DNA of 44,210 nt from Thermoplasmatota archaeon (GTDB lineage: Archaea; Thermoplasmatota; JAKEGO01; JANQNJ01): positions 1-44,210 of the forward strand of contig JANQNJ010000038.1 in assembly GCA_028279645.1 (NCBI GenBank), in the 5' to 3' direction. Each line of letters starts with the position of its first letter. Position 1 is the stretch's first letter. Shown here piece by piece: positions 16,973-25,278 of the stretch. The position numbers and the translations under genes are program-made. The notes under the pieces were generated by a model. It had not been told where the DNA came from. It did not search any database and saw only the letters and a list, made by a program, of their open reading frames with translations.

Positions 16973-18382
16973 TCACACCTTCTTGATCAGTACAACGCCG
17001 AAGGTCACGGCCATTATCAGCACCATGAACACAATGGGGATGAACAGGGCCAGCCCGGCTCCCGAGATCCCCTCGTCCTCCTCCTCCTCGCCCAGGAAGC
17101 CCTGGCTCTCGACGCCGGGATCATGATAGATCCTCTCACCGGCGGGGTAGTTGAATCCTGCTGCCATGAGGAGGCCGGCTGCCATCCGCTCGCCGTCCTT
17201 GAACGCGAAGGCCTTCCCGCCCTGGACCTGATAGGTCATCTCCTCTGTGGTGGTGGTGTTACCATCGGTGATCTCCACATCCTTGATCCAGGTCAGCCTG
17301 CCCGAGCGCTCCCATTCGTCGGAGATGTCCATCCTGGGATGGACCACCCTTCTGGGCTTCGTCTGCTGATAACCGGTGCCGAGTCCCTCTGTCTGCAGGG
17401 TCTCGTTCCCCTTGTCCCCGTTGAACCGGATCCCGCCCTCGCGCTTGAGGGCGCGGAGAGTGTTCATGTGGTACCACTTGCCGGGCTTGCTGGGGACAGA
17501 GGTGGCGCTCAACACCAGGTTCTCGAGCATGAGCGAGGCGTTGGCGTTGTTCTCCTGGAAGTCCCAGCCCCGGATGTCGTGGTCGACCTTCGATCCGTAT
17601 CGGACAACATTGCCGGTGACGTTCTTGGTGGTCTTGGTGACCGTTCCGTCCGCCTTCCATGTCCCAGCAGCACCGCCTGCGCCGGCTTTAACTGTGATGT
17701 TGTAGATCGGGACCAGGACCTTCGTCCTGTTCACATGAGCGGTGAGCTTGAACGTGAACGTGACGCTGTCAAGCACGTCCGACGCGTTGGGCGGGGCCGT
17801 GCCTCCTGTAAGATCGATATAGCCAAGGTTCCTGGCCGTCAGGGAGAACTGGTAGGAGGCCCACTTCGCGGAGTTGTTCTTCTCCTTGGTGACCTCGGAG
17901 AGCTCCCATGACGCGTTCAGGTTCACGGCCTTGAACACCTGGTCCACAGCAGTGAAGGACGCCTTGTCTACATTCCCCCCCTTTCTGAGGAGGTGGCAGA
18001 TCCCGTCGCCGTCGGTATCGTTGTACTCGACCAGTGAGTTCATGCGCATTCCGAGGAACGTCCACGCCTTGATCGGCGTTCTCGATGCCAGCTGCTTTCC
18101 GGCGCCGGTCTTAACGTTGGACATCCCAAGATATCTAGCCATCCTCGAGTATATGATGACCGAATTGGGGTCCTTGTCTGTGCCGTATATCACGCCGAAC
18201 CATGCGTCGTTCCCGAACCTGATCGCGACATAGTCTCCGCCGCCCATCAGATCCGTGGTCCCCGTCGCCTTGTGTATCTTAGCCGGAACGGACCCGTCCT
18301 CATCGCCGGCCGCGACCAGCGGCAGGGTGGCGACAAGGAGCAGTCCTATGGCCAACGTAGCAAATCCTTTCCTGGAGTTCAA
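16973..18382 (-). CDS. Secreted membrane-anchored protein of unknown family (first tandem paralogue)
   Basis: A 469-residue protein starting at a TTG at 18382, chosen because GAGGTGATC lies 4 nt upstream and the product opens with a clean signal peptide (MNSRKGFATLAIGLLLVATLPLVAAGD). The mature part is beta-rich with several N-x-S/T sites and the paired landmarks WFGVIYGT (about 57-64) and NYPAGERIYHDP (about 405-416). A short acidic EEEEDE linker leads to a C-terminal membrane helix (LALFIPIVFMVLIMAVTFGVVLI) and KKV. The acidic, sequon-bearing middle implies an extracytoplasmic location. No enzyme motif is seen. It forms a two-gene unit with the downstream paralogue; a TATA-like element on the minus strand near 18432-18444 is suitably placed. 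Confidence 0.75.
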   Translation of the reverse strand: MNSRKGFATLAIGLLLVATLPLVAAGDEDGSVPAKIHKATGTTDLMGGGDYVAIRFGNDAWFGVIYGTDKDPNSVIIYSRMARYLGMSNVKTGAGKQLASRTPIKAWTFLGMRMNSLVEYNDTDGDGICHLLRKGGNVDKASFTAVDQVFKAVNLNASWELSEVTKEKNNSAKWASYQFSLTARNLGYIDLTGGTAPPNASDVLDSVTFTFKLTAHVNRTKVLVPIYNITVKAGAGGAAGTWKADGTVTKTTKNVTGNVVRYGSKVDHDIRGWDFQENNANASLMLENLVLSATSVPSKPGKWYHMNTLRALKREGGIRFNGDKGNETLQTEGLGTGYQQTKPRRVVHPRMDISDEWERSGRLTWIKDVEITDGNTTTTEEMTYQVQGGKAFAFKDGERMAAGLLMAAGFNYPAGERIYHDPGVESQGFLGEEEEDEGISGAGLALFIPIVFMVLIMAVTFGVVLIKKV

Positions 18383-18431
18383 AGGATCACCTCAAATGCA
18401 CGCATCCGTGTGCTTGTGATAGTAAGTGATG

Positions 18432-18444
18432 TGGATATAAAAAA
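18432..18444 (-). promoter_or_regulatory. TATA box of the paralogue pair
   Basis: The minus strand reads TTTTTTATATCC about 50-60 nt before the TTG start at 18382, giving a predicted start near 18410. Confidence 0.5.
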
Positions 18445-18451
18445 TGAATCA

Positions 18452-18509
18452 CTGCACCCGGGTCCGCAGGGTCCCGAGTGCAGCGCCTTTTCGGCCGCTC
18501 CTTGCGGCC
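18452..18509 (-). terminator. Two stem-loops between the repeat-protein gene and the paralogue pair
   Basis: GGCCGC at 18493-18498 pairs perfectly with GCGGCC at 18504-18509 around a 5-nt loop. Next to it, CTGCAC (18452-18457) pairs with GTGCAG (18478-18483), extended by CGGG/CCCG after one mismatch. They lie just after the stop of the repeat-protein gene on the minus strand. No U-tract follows, so they could be 3' end processing or stability elements and not a true terminator. Confidence 0.4.
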
Positions 18510-18561
18510 TTCGTTCGATCTTCGTCGTAGCGTAGAGGGGGATCATACCCTCGACCTATCC

Positions 18562-19602
18562 TCAGGCCTCGGCCCTCGGGGTTGCCTTGTCGACCTCGCG
18601 GAAGGGCATCCAGCGGCCCTTGATGGAGCCGCTGTTGCCGTTGAGGCACTGGTAGGAACCCTCGAAGCTGTTGTTCCCGATCTCGCCCTTGAGGTAGCCG
18701 CCGAGCCTTCCGCCTGGGAGCTTCCAGAAGCCGACGAACACGTCGCCGTTGTGGAAGCCGAACATCCTGCCAGCGCGGCCGCCGTCGGCGGGCCTCCAGG
18801 ACCCCCTGAAGGCTCCGATGCTGTGGTTCCTGGAGATGTAGAGCCTTCCATAGGTTCCCTTCAACCTGCCGTCCGCGGACGGGGCTGCGTCGGTCTTCTC
18901 TGCGTCGTTCCCATCCTCTGTATCGGTCTCATCCTGGGCCTCCACATCGTCCTTGTAGTAGAGACCATTGTAGACGCCCTTGGGTACGTACTTGACCCGG
19001 GACGTGAATCGGCCCTTTAACTGGCCGGTGGCGCCGGTGGCGTCATCCAGCCACCTGCCCTCGAAGTAGTTCATGGTCCCGTCGGTCCTGTAGTGTCCGC
19101 CGAGCTTGCCATAATGGTCGCCATCGACTGAGCTGAACCGGCCGTAGAACTTGTGGCCAACGATCCGTCCATGGATATAGCCCTCGACACCATCCTGGGT
19201 GTAGAGGCCGATGAACTGTCCCTTGGCCCGTCCGTTGCTGCTCTTCACCAGTCGATAGACGCCGATGATCCGTCCGGAGATATCGTCATCGGGATCCGTA
19301 GCGTCCTGGGTTCCGGATTCGACATTGGTCTCGTCCGTTTCGCCGGTCTCTTCGGCCGCCACGTCCGTTGCTGGATCTTCGTCAAGGGTCCACTGCCCGA
19401 GCATAAGTCCGCGCTCAAATCTGAACTTGTAGACAGTGTCCTTCTCAAAAGCATACTCGTTGGTCATGTATCTCTTCGTGTTCTTCTTTCGTGCATCGCT
19501 CTGGTCCTGCTCGTTGTCCGCCGCGACTGACAGCGTCGAAACGACCATCAGGGCCACCATGAAGATCGCGAGGACACCCGCGATCGTCGTTCTCTTCATC
19601 AT
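18562..19602 (-). CDS. Secreted glycine-rich repeat protein (MORN-like strands)
   Basis: Start placed at the ATG at 19602 (MMKRTTIAGV), where AAGGTGG lies 4 nt upstream; an earlier in-frame ATG at 19674 has no support and lies in the operator region. The 346 residues begin with a signal peptide ending near SVAADN. After an acidic segment come many short beta-type units of the form G-x-hydrophobic-x-G-x-F/W/Y, such as GRIIGVYRL, GQFIGLY, GRIVGHKFYGRF, FEGRW, GQLKGRF, FRGSW, VGFWKL, FEGSY and IKGRW, interrupted by an acidic DETDTEDGND stretch. The pattern recalls MORN or antifreeze-like beta-solenoid strands, but the period is irregular. There is no C-terminal anchor. A perfect palindrome covers its predicted transcript start, so tight regulation is likely. 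Confidence 0.7.
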   Translation of the reverse strand: MMKRTTIAGVLAIFMVALMVVSTLSVAADNEQDQSDARKKNTKRYMTNEYAFEKDTVYKFRFERGLMLGQWTLDEDPATDVAAEETGETDETNVESGTQDATDPDDDISGRIIGVYRLVKSSNGRAKGQFIGLYTQDGVEGYIHGRIVGHKFYGRFSSVDGDHYGKLGGHYRTDGTMNYFEGRWLDDATGATGQLKGRFTSRVKYVPKGVYNGLYYKDDVEAQDETDTEDGNDAEKTDAAPSADGRLKGTYGRLYISRNHSIGAFRGSWRPADGGRAGRMFGFHNGDVFVGFWKLPGGRLGGYLKGEIGNNSFEGSYQCLNGNSGSIKGRWMPFREVDKATPRAEA

Positions 19603-19894
19603 TTTTCCACCTTCTCTCTCGGTTCTATATCGCCCCGCCAAACACATAGGGAGGCAATGTGCATATCCGTGCAAAGCACCTAGTAATACTAGGTATCCAA
19701 AGTATTTATAGTTTGCCTATATAGAATATTTAGATATTGGCATAAATAAATAGAATTGGCGTCAATTCGTCAATATCTCGCGGCGATCGGCCTCAGGCGA
19801 TCGCCATCGCTGAGTATTATCGTTCATCGATGCAGGAATGAGGGGGCGTGTAAGGAGCAAAGGATTTAATGATGTAGCTGTTACCAGAGGAACG
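19603..19894. promoter_or_regulatory. AT-rich divergent promoter region
   Basis: This gap serves the repeat-protein gene (minus) and the presenilin-like gene (plus). It holds the minus-strand TATA box at 19703-19710, the palindrome at 19678-19694, several further AT-rich runs (about 19715-19755), and a weaker plus-strand TATA-like GGATTTAAT near 19862-19870, about 25-30 nt before the ATG at 19895. No gene is seen in it. Confidence 0.5.
19678..19694. promoter_or_regulatory. Perfect 17-bp palindrome at the predicted transcript start
   Basis: ACCTAGTA-A-TACTAGGT is an exact inverted repeat around one central base. The minus-strand TATA box TATAAATA at 19703-19710 places the transcript start of the glycine-rich repeat gene at about 19680, inside this palindrome. 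A dimeric repressor site is the simplest reading. Confidence 0.55.
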
Positions 19895-21910
19895 ATGAGC
19901 GATTCCACGAGGAAGCCTCTCTTTACAATGGCGCTTATGTTCATAGCGGTACAGCTGATCGCAATATCGGTCACACCCCTCTACGAGGCTTCCGGGATGA
20001 AGGCATTCGAGGACGAGGACAACATCTGGAACCCCATCTGCTACATCGTCATGATAATCGTCTTTACCTTCCTTATATTGTTCATTATTAAGAAAGGGCG
20101 CAAGAACCTCATTAATTACATCTTGTTAGGTGCTGTGTTCATTACCATCTCCTACGTGGTCTATCCCTTCTTCAACGAGGCGATGGGCTACAACCCGGAG
20201 GATTCAGAATGGAAGGTGCGGGACTTCGGATATATCACGGATATTGACTTCCTGGACCTGAACAGCGACGGGATGGACGAGATCGTACTGGTCAGGAATA
20301 ACAGGACCATCATCATACTGGATGAAGGATTCAACGTACTCGCGAAATACGATGCATTGACGGAGAACGATTACATCAACGACGGAGAGGCTGAACCGGC
20401 ACCATTCCCCCCTTGGAACTCTTCCGGGAACCGGATATATGACATGTGGACCATTCAGGGGACAAAATATGCCTATATCTATTACATTGACAGCACGGGA
20501 ACATACTACAGAGGATTCAAGCTTGATCCAGCGAACGGCACCTATCCAACCCTTGAAGACCTGAAGTTCGGAATGAAAAAGACAGGGAAGAACTCATCAG
20601 CGTACATCGGCGAGGCTTACTACCCGAATCTGAAGACGTTTGCTCGTTCCTATTGGGGTAATCTGACATCAAGCCTTCACATTGTAAATTATACACAGAT
20701 AGTGGATGCTCCTCAGGCACCTCACTTCATGCCGGGTCACGCAACATTCGTGGATAATGTTGGACCATCGATGGCAGTGGCATGGAACAAGTTCATCATG
20801 CACACAGGTGATGAGCTACTCCTATACAAGAAAGAACCACCCAGGAACGAGGACACTAATGGTACCTTAGTAAGAACTGTTGATTTCGAGGACATGTTGG
20901 GTATGGAGATCGTTCCGAAAGGCCTCAAGTTCGACAAAGGCAAAGGCTCCTTGGTCGCCTGGAACAGCTCTAAGATAGTCGTATACGACGAGGACCTGAA
21001 CAAGCTCTGGTCGGCGAAGCATGCCAGGATCAAGGACGTCGAAGCCGCCAACCTATGGGGAACCGATATTCCTGAGCTCGTTGTAAGAACCGGCAACCGG
21101 ATCCAGATCTACAACGGAGAGGAGCTTCAGGCCCGCTGGGACCTCGACGTCGACGTCGGGTTCATCGATTCCGGCGGAAGCGGCATAGCCATAGGCGAGA
21201 CCGACGGCGATCCGGATACCAAGGTCCTGATGCTGGGAACCGGGAACGGTATCAACTACGAGCGGATCGAAGAGGGCGAATACAGGCTCATCACTCCCCC
21301 CAAGATCCTCGCTCTGGTCGTCGCCATCCTTCTCACTTTCGCGCTCATGAAATGGCCGGAATGGTACGTGGTGGACAGCGTCGGGATCATGGTCGCCGCA
21401 GGCGCCGCATCACTGTTCGGTCTATCCTTCTCCATTCTTCCGACGATCATACTCCTGTCGATCCTGCTGATATACGATGCGATATCCGTTTACAAAACGA
21501 AGCACATGGTGGACCTAGCCGACAACGTCGTCGAGATGCATCTACCGTTGCTCGTGGTCGTGCCCAAGGACAAGGACTACAGCTTCAAGGAGCAAGGGTC
21601 GATCAAGGAGCAGATCGATAAAGGCGAGGAACGAGAGGCGATGTTCATGGGCCTGGGCGATCTCATCGTTCCGTCTATCCTCGTGGTCTCCTCCTACAGG
21701 TACCTGGCCCAGAACGAATGGATGTTCGGTCTGACCACAAATATGATCGTGGCACTGGCAGTATCAATAGGGATCCTGTGCGGATACGGCGTCCTCTCAT
21801 ATTATGTTGCTAAAGGCAAACCGCAGGCCGGCCTGCCGTTCCTGAACTCCGGTGCCATGGCAGGATACTTCATAGCCGTGGTCATACTGTACGGCAACGT
21901 TGGCTTCTAG
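19895..21910 (+). CDS. Presenilin-type (A22) intramembrane aspartyl protease with a large extracytoplasmic insertion
   Basis: Start set at the ATG at 19895 (MSDSTRKPLF), preceded by GAGGAACG; the frame opens earlier at 19838 without a good site. The 671 residues show nine membrane helices as in presenilin: three at about 9-93, then an insert of roughly 390 residues, then six at about 490-671. Catalytic Asp528 lies in LLIYDAISVY (helix 6) and Asp589 in MGLGDLIVP (helix 7, the GxGD motif). QAGLPFLN at 644-650 stands where the PAL motif is expected. With the presenilin topology, the helix 3-4 insert is outside the cell. It contains DIDFLDLNSDGMDEIVL and ELVVRTGNRIQIYNGEEL, which look like FG-GAP/VCBS propeller repeats with a calcium-type DxNxDG. 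Archaeal homologues are usually about 300 residues, so this form is unusual. Confidence 0.85.
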   Translation: MSDSTRKPLFTMALMFIAVQLIAISVTPLYEASGMKAFEDEDNIWNPICYIVMIIVFTFLILFIIKKGRKNLINYILLGAVFITISYVVYPFFNEAMGYNPEDSEWKVRDFGYITDIDFLDLNSDGMDEIVLVRNNRTIIILDEGFNVLAKYDALTENDYINDGEAEPAPFPPWNSSGNRIYDMWTIQGTKYAYIYYIDSTGTYYRGFKLDPANGTYPTLEDLKFGMKKTGKNSSAYIGEAYYPNLKTFARSYWGNLTSSLHIVNYTQIVDAPQAPHFMPGHATFVDNVGPSMAVAWNKFIMHTGDELLLYKKEPPRNEDTNGTLVRTVDFEDMLGMEIVPKGLKFDKGKGSLVAWNSSKIVVYDEDLNKLWSAKHARIKDVEAANLWGTDIPELVVRTGNRIQIYNGEELQARWDLDVDVGFIDSGGSGIAIGETDGDPDTKVLMLGTGNGINYERIEEGEYRLITPPKILALVVAILLTFALMKWPEWYVVDSVGIMVAAGAASLFGLSFSILPTIILLSILLIYDAISVYKTKHMVDLADNVVEMHLPLLVVVPKDKDYSFKEQGSIKEQIDKGEEREAMFMGLGDLIVPSILVVSSYRYLAQNEWMFGLTTNMIVALAVSIGILCGYGVLSYYVAKGKPQAGLPFLNSGAMAGYFIAVVILYGNVGF

Positions 21911-21956
21911 GTGCCAGGCCAAACATTTCAAATATCCTGGCGGACATTCACAGACC

Positions 21957-22853
21957 GTGTGCATCCAACCCCTTGACGTCATTCGATTGATGTTCGGCGG
22001 AGGCCTGCTGCTGTACGCATCCTGGTCCGATCTAAAGACCAGGAGGGTTACCAACATATTGTGGGCAGAGGTCATATTCTTCGGAATGCTGTTCATGGGA
22101 GGGGACATGATAGGCAGGGGGGAATACGCAGAGCTCCTGATCCTCGTACCGATAGCGACCATCGGGATGATCATGTTCTTCGAGGGGGGCAAGAGGACCA
22201 ATTTGAAGGAGAACCAGATCGCCACGCCGATATGGATCGTCATGTTCATTGCATCTATAGCCAGCGTTGCTGGATTGAGGATGATGATCGACGACGTCTG
22301 GGACTTCTTCGAGCTTGCCCAGATACCGCTGCTCATGCTGGTCTTCTTCGGCATGTGGGCGGTCGGCTTCTTCGGCGGAGGGGATGCAAAGTGCCTGATG
22401 AGCATGGCCGTACTGGTTCCAGGCCACCTCCTCTCGTCCGAGCTGCCGCGCTTCGGTACCGAGAACCCGGCCTTCCCGTTCGTCGTGACGATGTTGATGA
22501 ACGCTGCGATCCTGTTCGCATTCTATCCCGTCTGTCTGTTCTTCGTCAATCTGGCCAGGCGCAAGTTCGGGCTCCCGGAGATGTTCCTCGGACTGAGGAT
22601 GCCATTGGAGAAGGCGAAGAAGAGCTTCATGTGGCCCATGGAGCGCATCGTCGACGGCCAGCACGCCCTCTTCCTGTTCCCGAGCAAGAAGATGGACATC
22701 AAGAAGGAGCTTCGTCTGCTGGAGAAGGAGGGGATCGACGAGATCTGGGTCTCGCCGAAGATCCCGTTCGTCATCGGTCTGACAGCAGGATTCATCGTGG
22801 CCGGCCTGTTCGGAGACATCATCTGGACATTGATGATGAACCTCGTCGGATGA
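21957..22853 (+). CDS. A24-family preflagellin/prepilin peptidase (FlaK/PibD-like)
   Basis: A membrane aspartyl protease that removes class III signal peptides from archaellins and pilins. I place the start at the GTG at 21957, giving 298 residues; a TTG at 21900 is possible but overlaps the preceding gene, and a TATA-like element near 21926-21936 suggests a leaderless GTG. Catalytic Asp25 is in SWSDLKTRRV and Asp143 in FFGGGDAKC, the GxGD motif. After about six helices comes a soluble segment (MDIKKELRLLEKEGIDEIW) and VSPKIPFVIGLTAG with a last helix, the layout of the archaeal type II A24 C-terminal domain. It directly follows another GxGD protease. No archaellin operon is present in the window. 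Confidence 0.9.
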   Translation: MCIQPLDVIRLMFGGGLLLYASWSDLKTRRVTNILWAEVIFFGMLFMGGDMIGRGEYAELLILVPIATIGMIMFFEGGKRTNLKENQIATPIWIVMFIASIASVAGLRMMIDDVWDFFELAQIPLLMLVFFGMWAVGFFGGGDAKCLMSMAVLVPGHLLSSELPRFGTENPAFPFVVTMLMNAAILFAFYPVCLFFVNLARRKFGLPEMFLGLRMPLEKAKKSFMWPMERIVDGQHALFLFPSKKMDIKKELRLLEKEGIDEIWVSPKIPFVIGLTAGFIVAGLFGDIIWTLMMNLVG

Positions 22854-22956
22854 GCGTTCGATCCTGCCTTGAGCAATGTTGTTGATATCAGCTCGAGCCA
22901 ATGCTATTTAGGATTTGATATCAGGATAGAAAAACGGGGATGGGGGTCTGGGCCGG

Positions 22957-23460
22957 TTATGGTATGAACCGTTCCACCCGATGACCCCTTAACTCAAGAA
23001 GCGACGACCTTTTGATGAGGCTCTTCAGCTTGATAGGGGAGATGTCCTCGCTCTCCTGGATCTTGCCGAGGAAGATCCCGTTCTCTCCCACCTGCTCGTA
23101 TATCCTCGCCTCCATCTTCTCGAACTCGGCCTCGTCCAGCATCGCGACGTTAAAGATGTCGAGGACCTCGTTCACCGGGGCTGAGGTATTGATGTGGAAG
23201 GATGTATAATAGGTATGGTAGGCCTTGACCGGCTTGGATTTGCCCTCGGCCTGCTGCCATCGGGCCTCCACCAGCTTGGTCTTCTCGAAGAGGATGAGAG
23301 CCTTCTTTCCCTCGTCGCCGAACTCGGTCTGAATCCCCTCCAGAGTGACCCACTCTTCAGAAAGCTTCTGGAAGACCCTGTACTTGACATCGCTGTCCAT
23401 GGCCCTCAGGATGGGGACAAGTTCAGTTGGTTCATTAATGACCTTGATCCTCCTCATCAC
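22957..23460 (-). CDS. Winged-helix (ArsR-like) transcriptional regulator
   Basis: A 167-residue protein starting at a GTG at 23460 or the ATG right after it, behind AGAGGC. Residues 8-85 fit a winged helix: EPTELVPILRAMDSDVKYRVFQKL (helix 1), VTLEGIQTEF and GKKALILFEKTKLVEARW (helices 2-3), then a wing KSKPVKAYHTYYTSFHINTS. The C-terminal half (about 95-165) is helical and charged and includes FEKMEARIYEQVGENG. ArsR-type proteins with this aromatic wing are frequent in Thermoplasmatota and other euryarchaea. It stands alone, divergent from pheS, and a minus-strand T5 run just after its stop (about 22929-22933) may end the transcript. Its target is unknown. Confidence 0.75.
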   Translation of the reverse strand: MMRRIKVINEPTELVPILRAMDSDVKYRVFQKLSEEWVTLEGIQTEFGDEGKKALILFEKTKLVEARWQQAEGKSKPVKAYHTYYTSFHINTSAPVNEVLDIFNVAMLDEAEFEKMEARIYEQVGENGIFLGKIQESEDISPIKLKSLIKRSSLLELRGHRVERFIP

Positions 23461-23664
23461 GAATGCCTCTTAATGGGTAACGATTTAAGGGGATAATAAA
23501 CTTGTTGTTAATTACTGGACAAAAAAACAGCCCCTGTGAGCGTATTCGCGCCTATTTCGAGCTTTTTATCAAGATGGGCATGTTGATATCATGAACCGGT
23601 CATGAACGGAAGCGGTCCGGACACCATCTTATCGAGAATCTTTAATAACCGGAAGGCAGTACCA

Positions 23665-25185
23665 ATGGCCATGGAAGTCCCCGAGCTCAACAACGCCGAG
23701 AAGAGGGTGCTTCTCCTGCTCAGGGAGGAGAGCCCGCAGCCGCTTGACAGGTTGATGCAGGGGACCGGCTTCGAGCAGGTCGAGCTGATGAACGCGGCCT
23801 CCTGGCTCCGGTCCAAGGGGCTTGTTGAGATCGAGGAATCGGTAAGGGTAAGCTACAGCCTGGATGCAGAGGGGGAGCAGTTCCTAGAGGAGGGTTTTCC
23901 CGAGCTGAGGCTGCTCAAGGCAATTCCGGATGGACCGATAGCCATGAACGACCTGAAGGCCGCTTCCGGGCTTGACCAGTCAGGGTTCTCCATAGGGATA
24001 GGCTGGCTGAAGAGGACGCGGTTGATAGATATCGAGAAGGGGAACGTGGTCCTCACTGATGACGGACGCTCCTACGATGAGAGCGATAACGCCCAGCTGA
24101 CAGCGCTGAAGTGGATCGCCGAGGATCCTGGGACTGAGCTGGAAGGGATCCCCGATACCGAGCGAAAGGCGGTCGGGGAGCTCGAGAAGCGAGGGAAGGT
24201 CCTGAGGAAGAAGGAGACCATCGAGAGGACCCTCAACATCACAGAGAAGGGATCATCCATCCCGGAGGACGCACTCGAGCTCATCGATACCATAGGCCAG
24301 CTCACACCGGAGATCATCGCTTCCGAGAAATGGAAGGATGTGGAGATGAGGAGATATGACATCTACTCCTTCTCTCCCATGGCCAAACCTGGCCGGAAAC
24401 ACCCTCTCCAGGTCATAATCGAGGAGGTCAGGGAGATCTTCGTCCAGATGGGTTTCACGGAGATCACGGGCGAGTTCGTCGAGAGCGCCTTCTGGAACAT
24501 GGACATGCTGTTCATCCCACAGGACCATCCAGCCAGGGATATGCAGGATACCTTTTACCTGGCCCAGCCGGCCGCCGCCGACCTCTCGAGAGAGCCGCTC
24601 GTCGAGGTGGTCAGGGGGGTCCATGAGGATGGCTGGGGCGGGGGCGTCGGCTGGGGGGCAGGGTGGACGCTGGACAACGCCCAGAGGATGCTTTTACGAA
24701 CGCATACCACCGTCAGCACGATCCGATACCTGTCGGACCACCCGGACCCGCCGGTCAAGGTCTTCTCCATAGAGAAGGTCTTCAGGAAGGAGGCCGTGGA
24801 TTCGACCCATCTGCCGGAGTTCCTTCATATCGAGGGGATAATCCTGGAGGAGAACGCCTCGTTCAGGATGCTGAAAGGGGTCCTGGAGGAGTTCTACAGG
24901 AGAATGGGGATCGACGAGATCAGGATCAGACCGGGATATTTCCCGTACACCGAGCCCTCACTCGAGGTGGAGGTGCTCTTCGAGGGGAGTTGGCTCGAGA
25001 TGGGCGGAGCAGGGATATTCCGGCCTGAGGTGACCGAACCGCTGGGTGTGAAGCATCCTGTACTCGCCTGGGGCCTCGGACTGGATAGGTTGGCCATGCT
25101 GAGGCTCGGCCTGTCCGACATCAGGGACCTCTACCTCAGCGATATCGAGTGGCTGCAGGGCGGTGGAGCAGGGAAAAAGGCCTGA
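23665..25185 (+). CDS. pheS: Phenylalanyl-tRNA synthetase alpha subunit
   Basis: Start placed at the ATG at 23665 (MAMEVPELNN) with GGAAGG 8 nt upstream, giving 506 residues; the frame extends to 23602. This is the archaeal/eukaryotic-type alpha subunit: three winged-helix-like modules in the first ~200 residues bind tRNA, followed by the class II catalytic core. Visible core pieces include FWNMDMLFIPQDHPARDMQDTF (motif 1 to substrate loop), VFRKEAVDSTHLPEFLHIEG (motif 2), YFPYTEPSLEVEV, and GLGLDRLAMLRLG (motif 3). The beta subunit gene pheT is not next to it in the window; aIF1A and Rio1 follow instead. Confidence 0.95.
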   Translation: MAMEVPELNNAEKRVLLLLREESPQPLDRLMQGTGFEQVELMNAASWLRSKGLVEIEESVRVSYSLDAEGEQFLEEGFPELRLLKAIPDGPIAMNDLKAASGLDQSGFSIGIGWLKRTRLIDIEKGNVVLTDDGRSYDESDNAQLTALKWIAEDPGTELEGIPDTERKAVGELEKRGKVLRKKETIERTLNITEKGSSIPEDALELIDTIGQLTPEIIASEKWKDVEMRRYDIYSFSPMAKPGRKHPLQVIIEEVREIFVQMGFTEITGEFVESAFWNMDMLFIPQDHPARDMQDTFYLAQPAAADLSREPLVEVVRGVHEDGWGGGVGWGAGWTLDNAQRMLLRTHTTVSTIRYLSDHPDPPVKVFSIEKVFRKEAVDSTHLPEFLHIEGIILEENASFRMLKGVLEEFYRRMGIDEIRIRPGYFPYTEPSLEVEVLFEGSWLEMGGAGIFRPEVTEPLGVKHPVLAWGLGLDRLAMLRLGLSDIRDLYLSDIEWLQGGGAGKKA

Positions 25186-25278
25186 AACGGCGAAAAAGGC
25201 GGATTGAAAAGATTTTTAAACGACCCGGCCTTATCTGACGGTATCGGGCATTGGGATGTTCCGCAGCAGGGACCAGAG

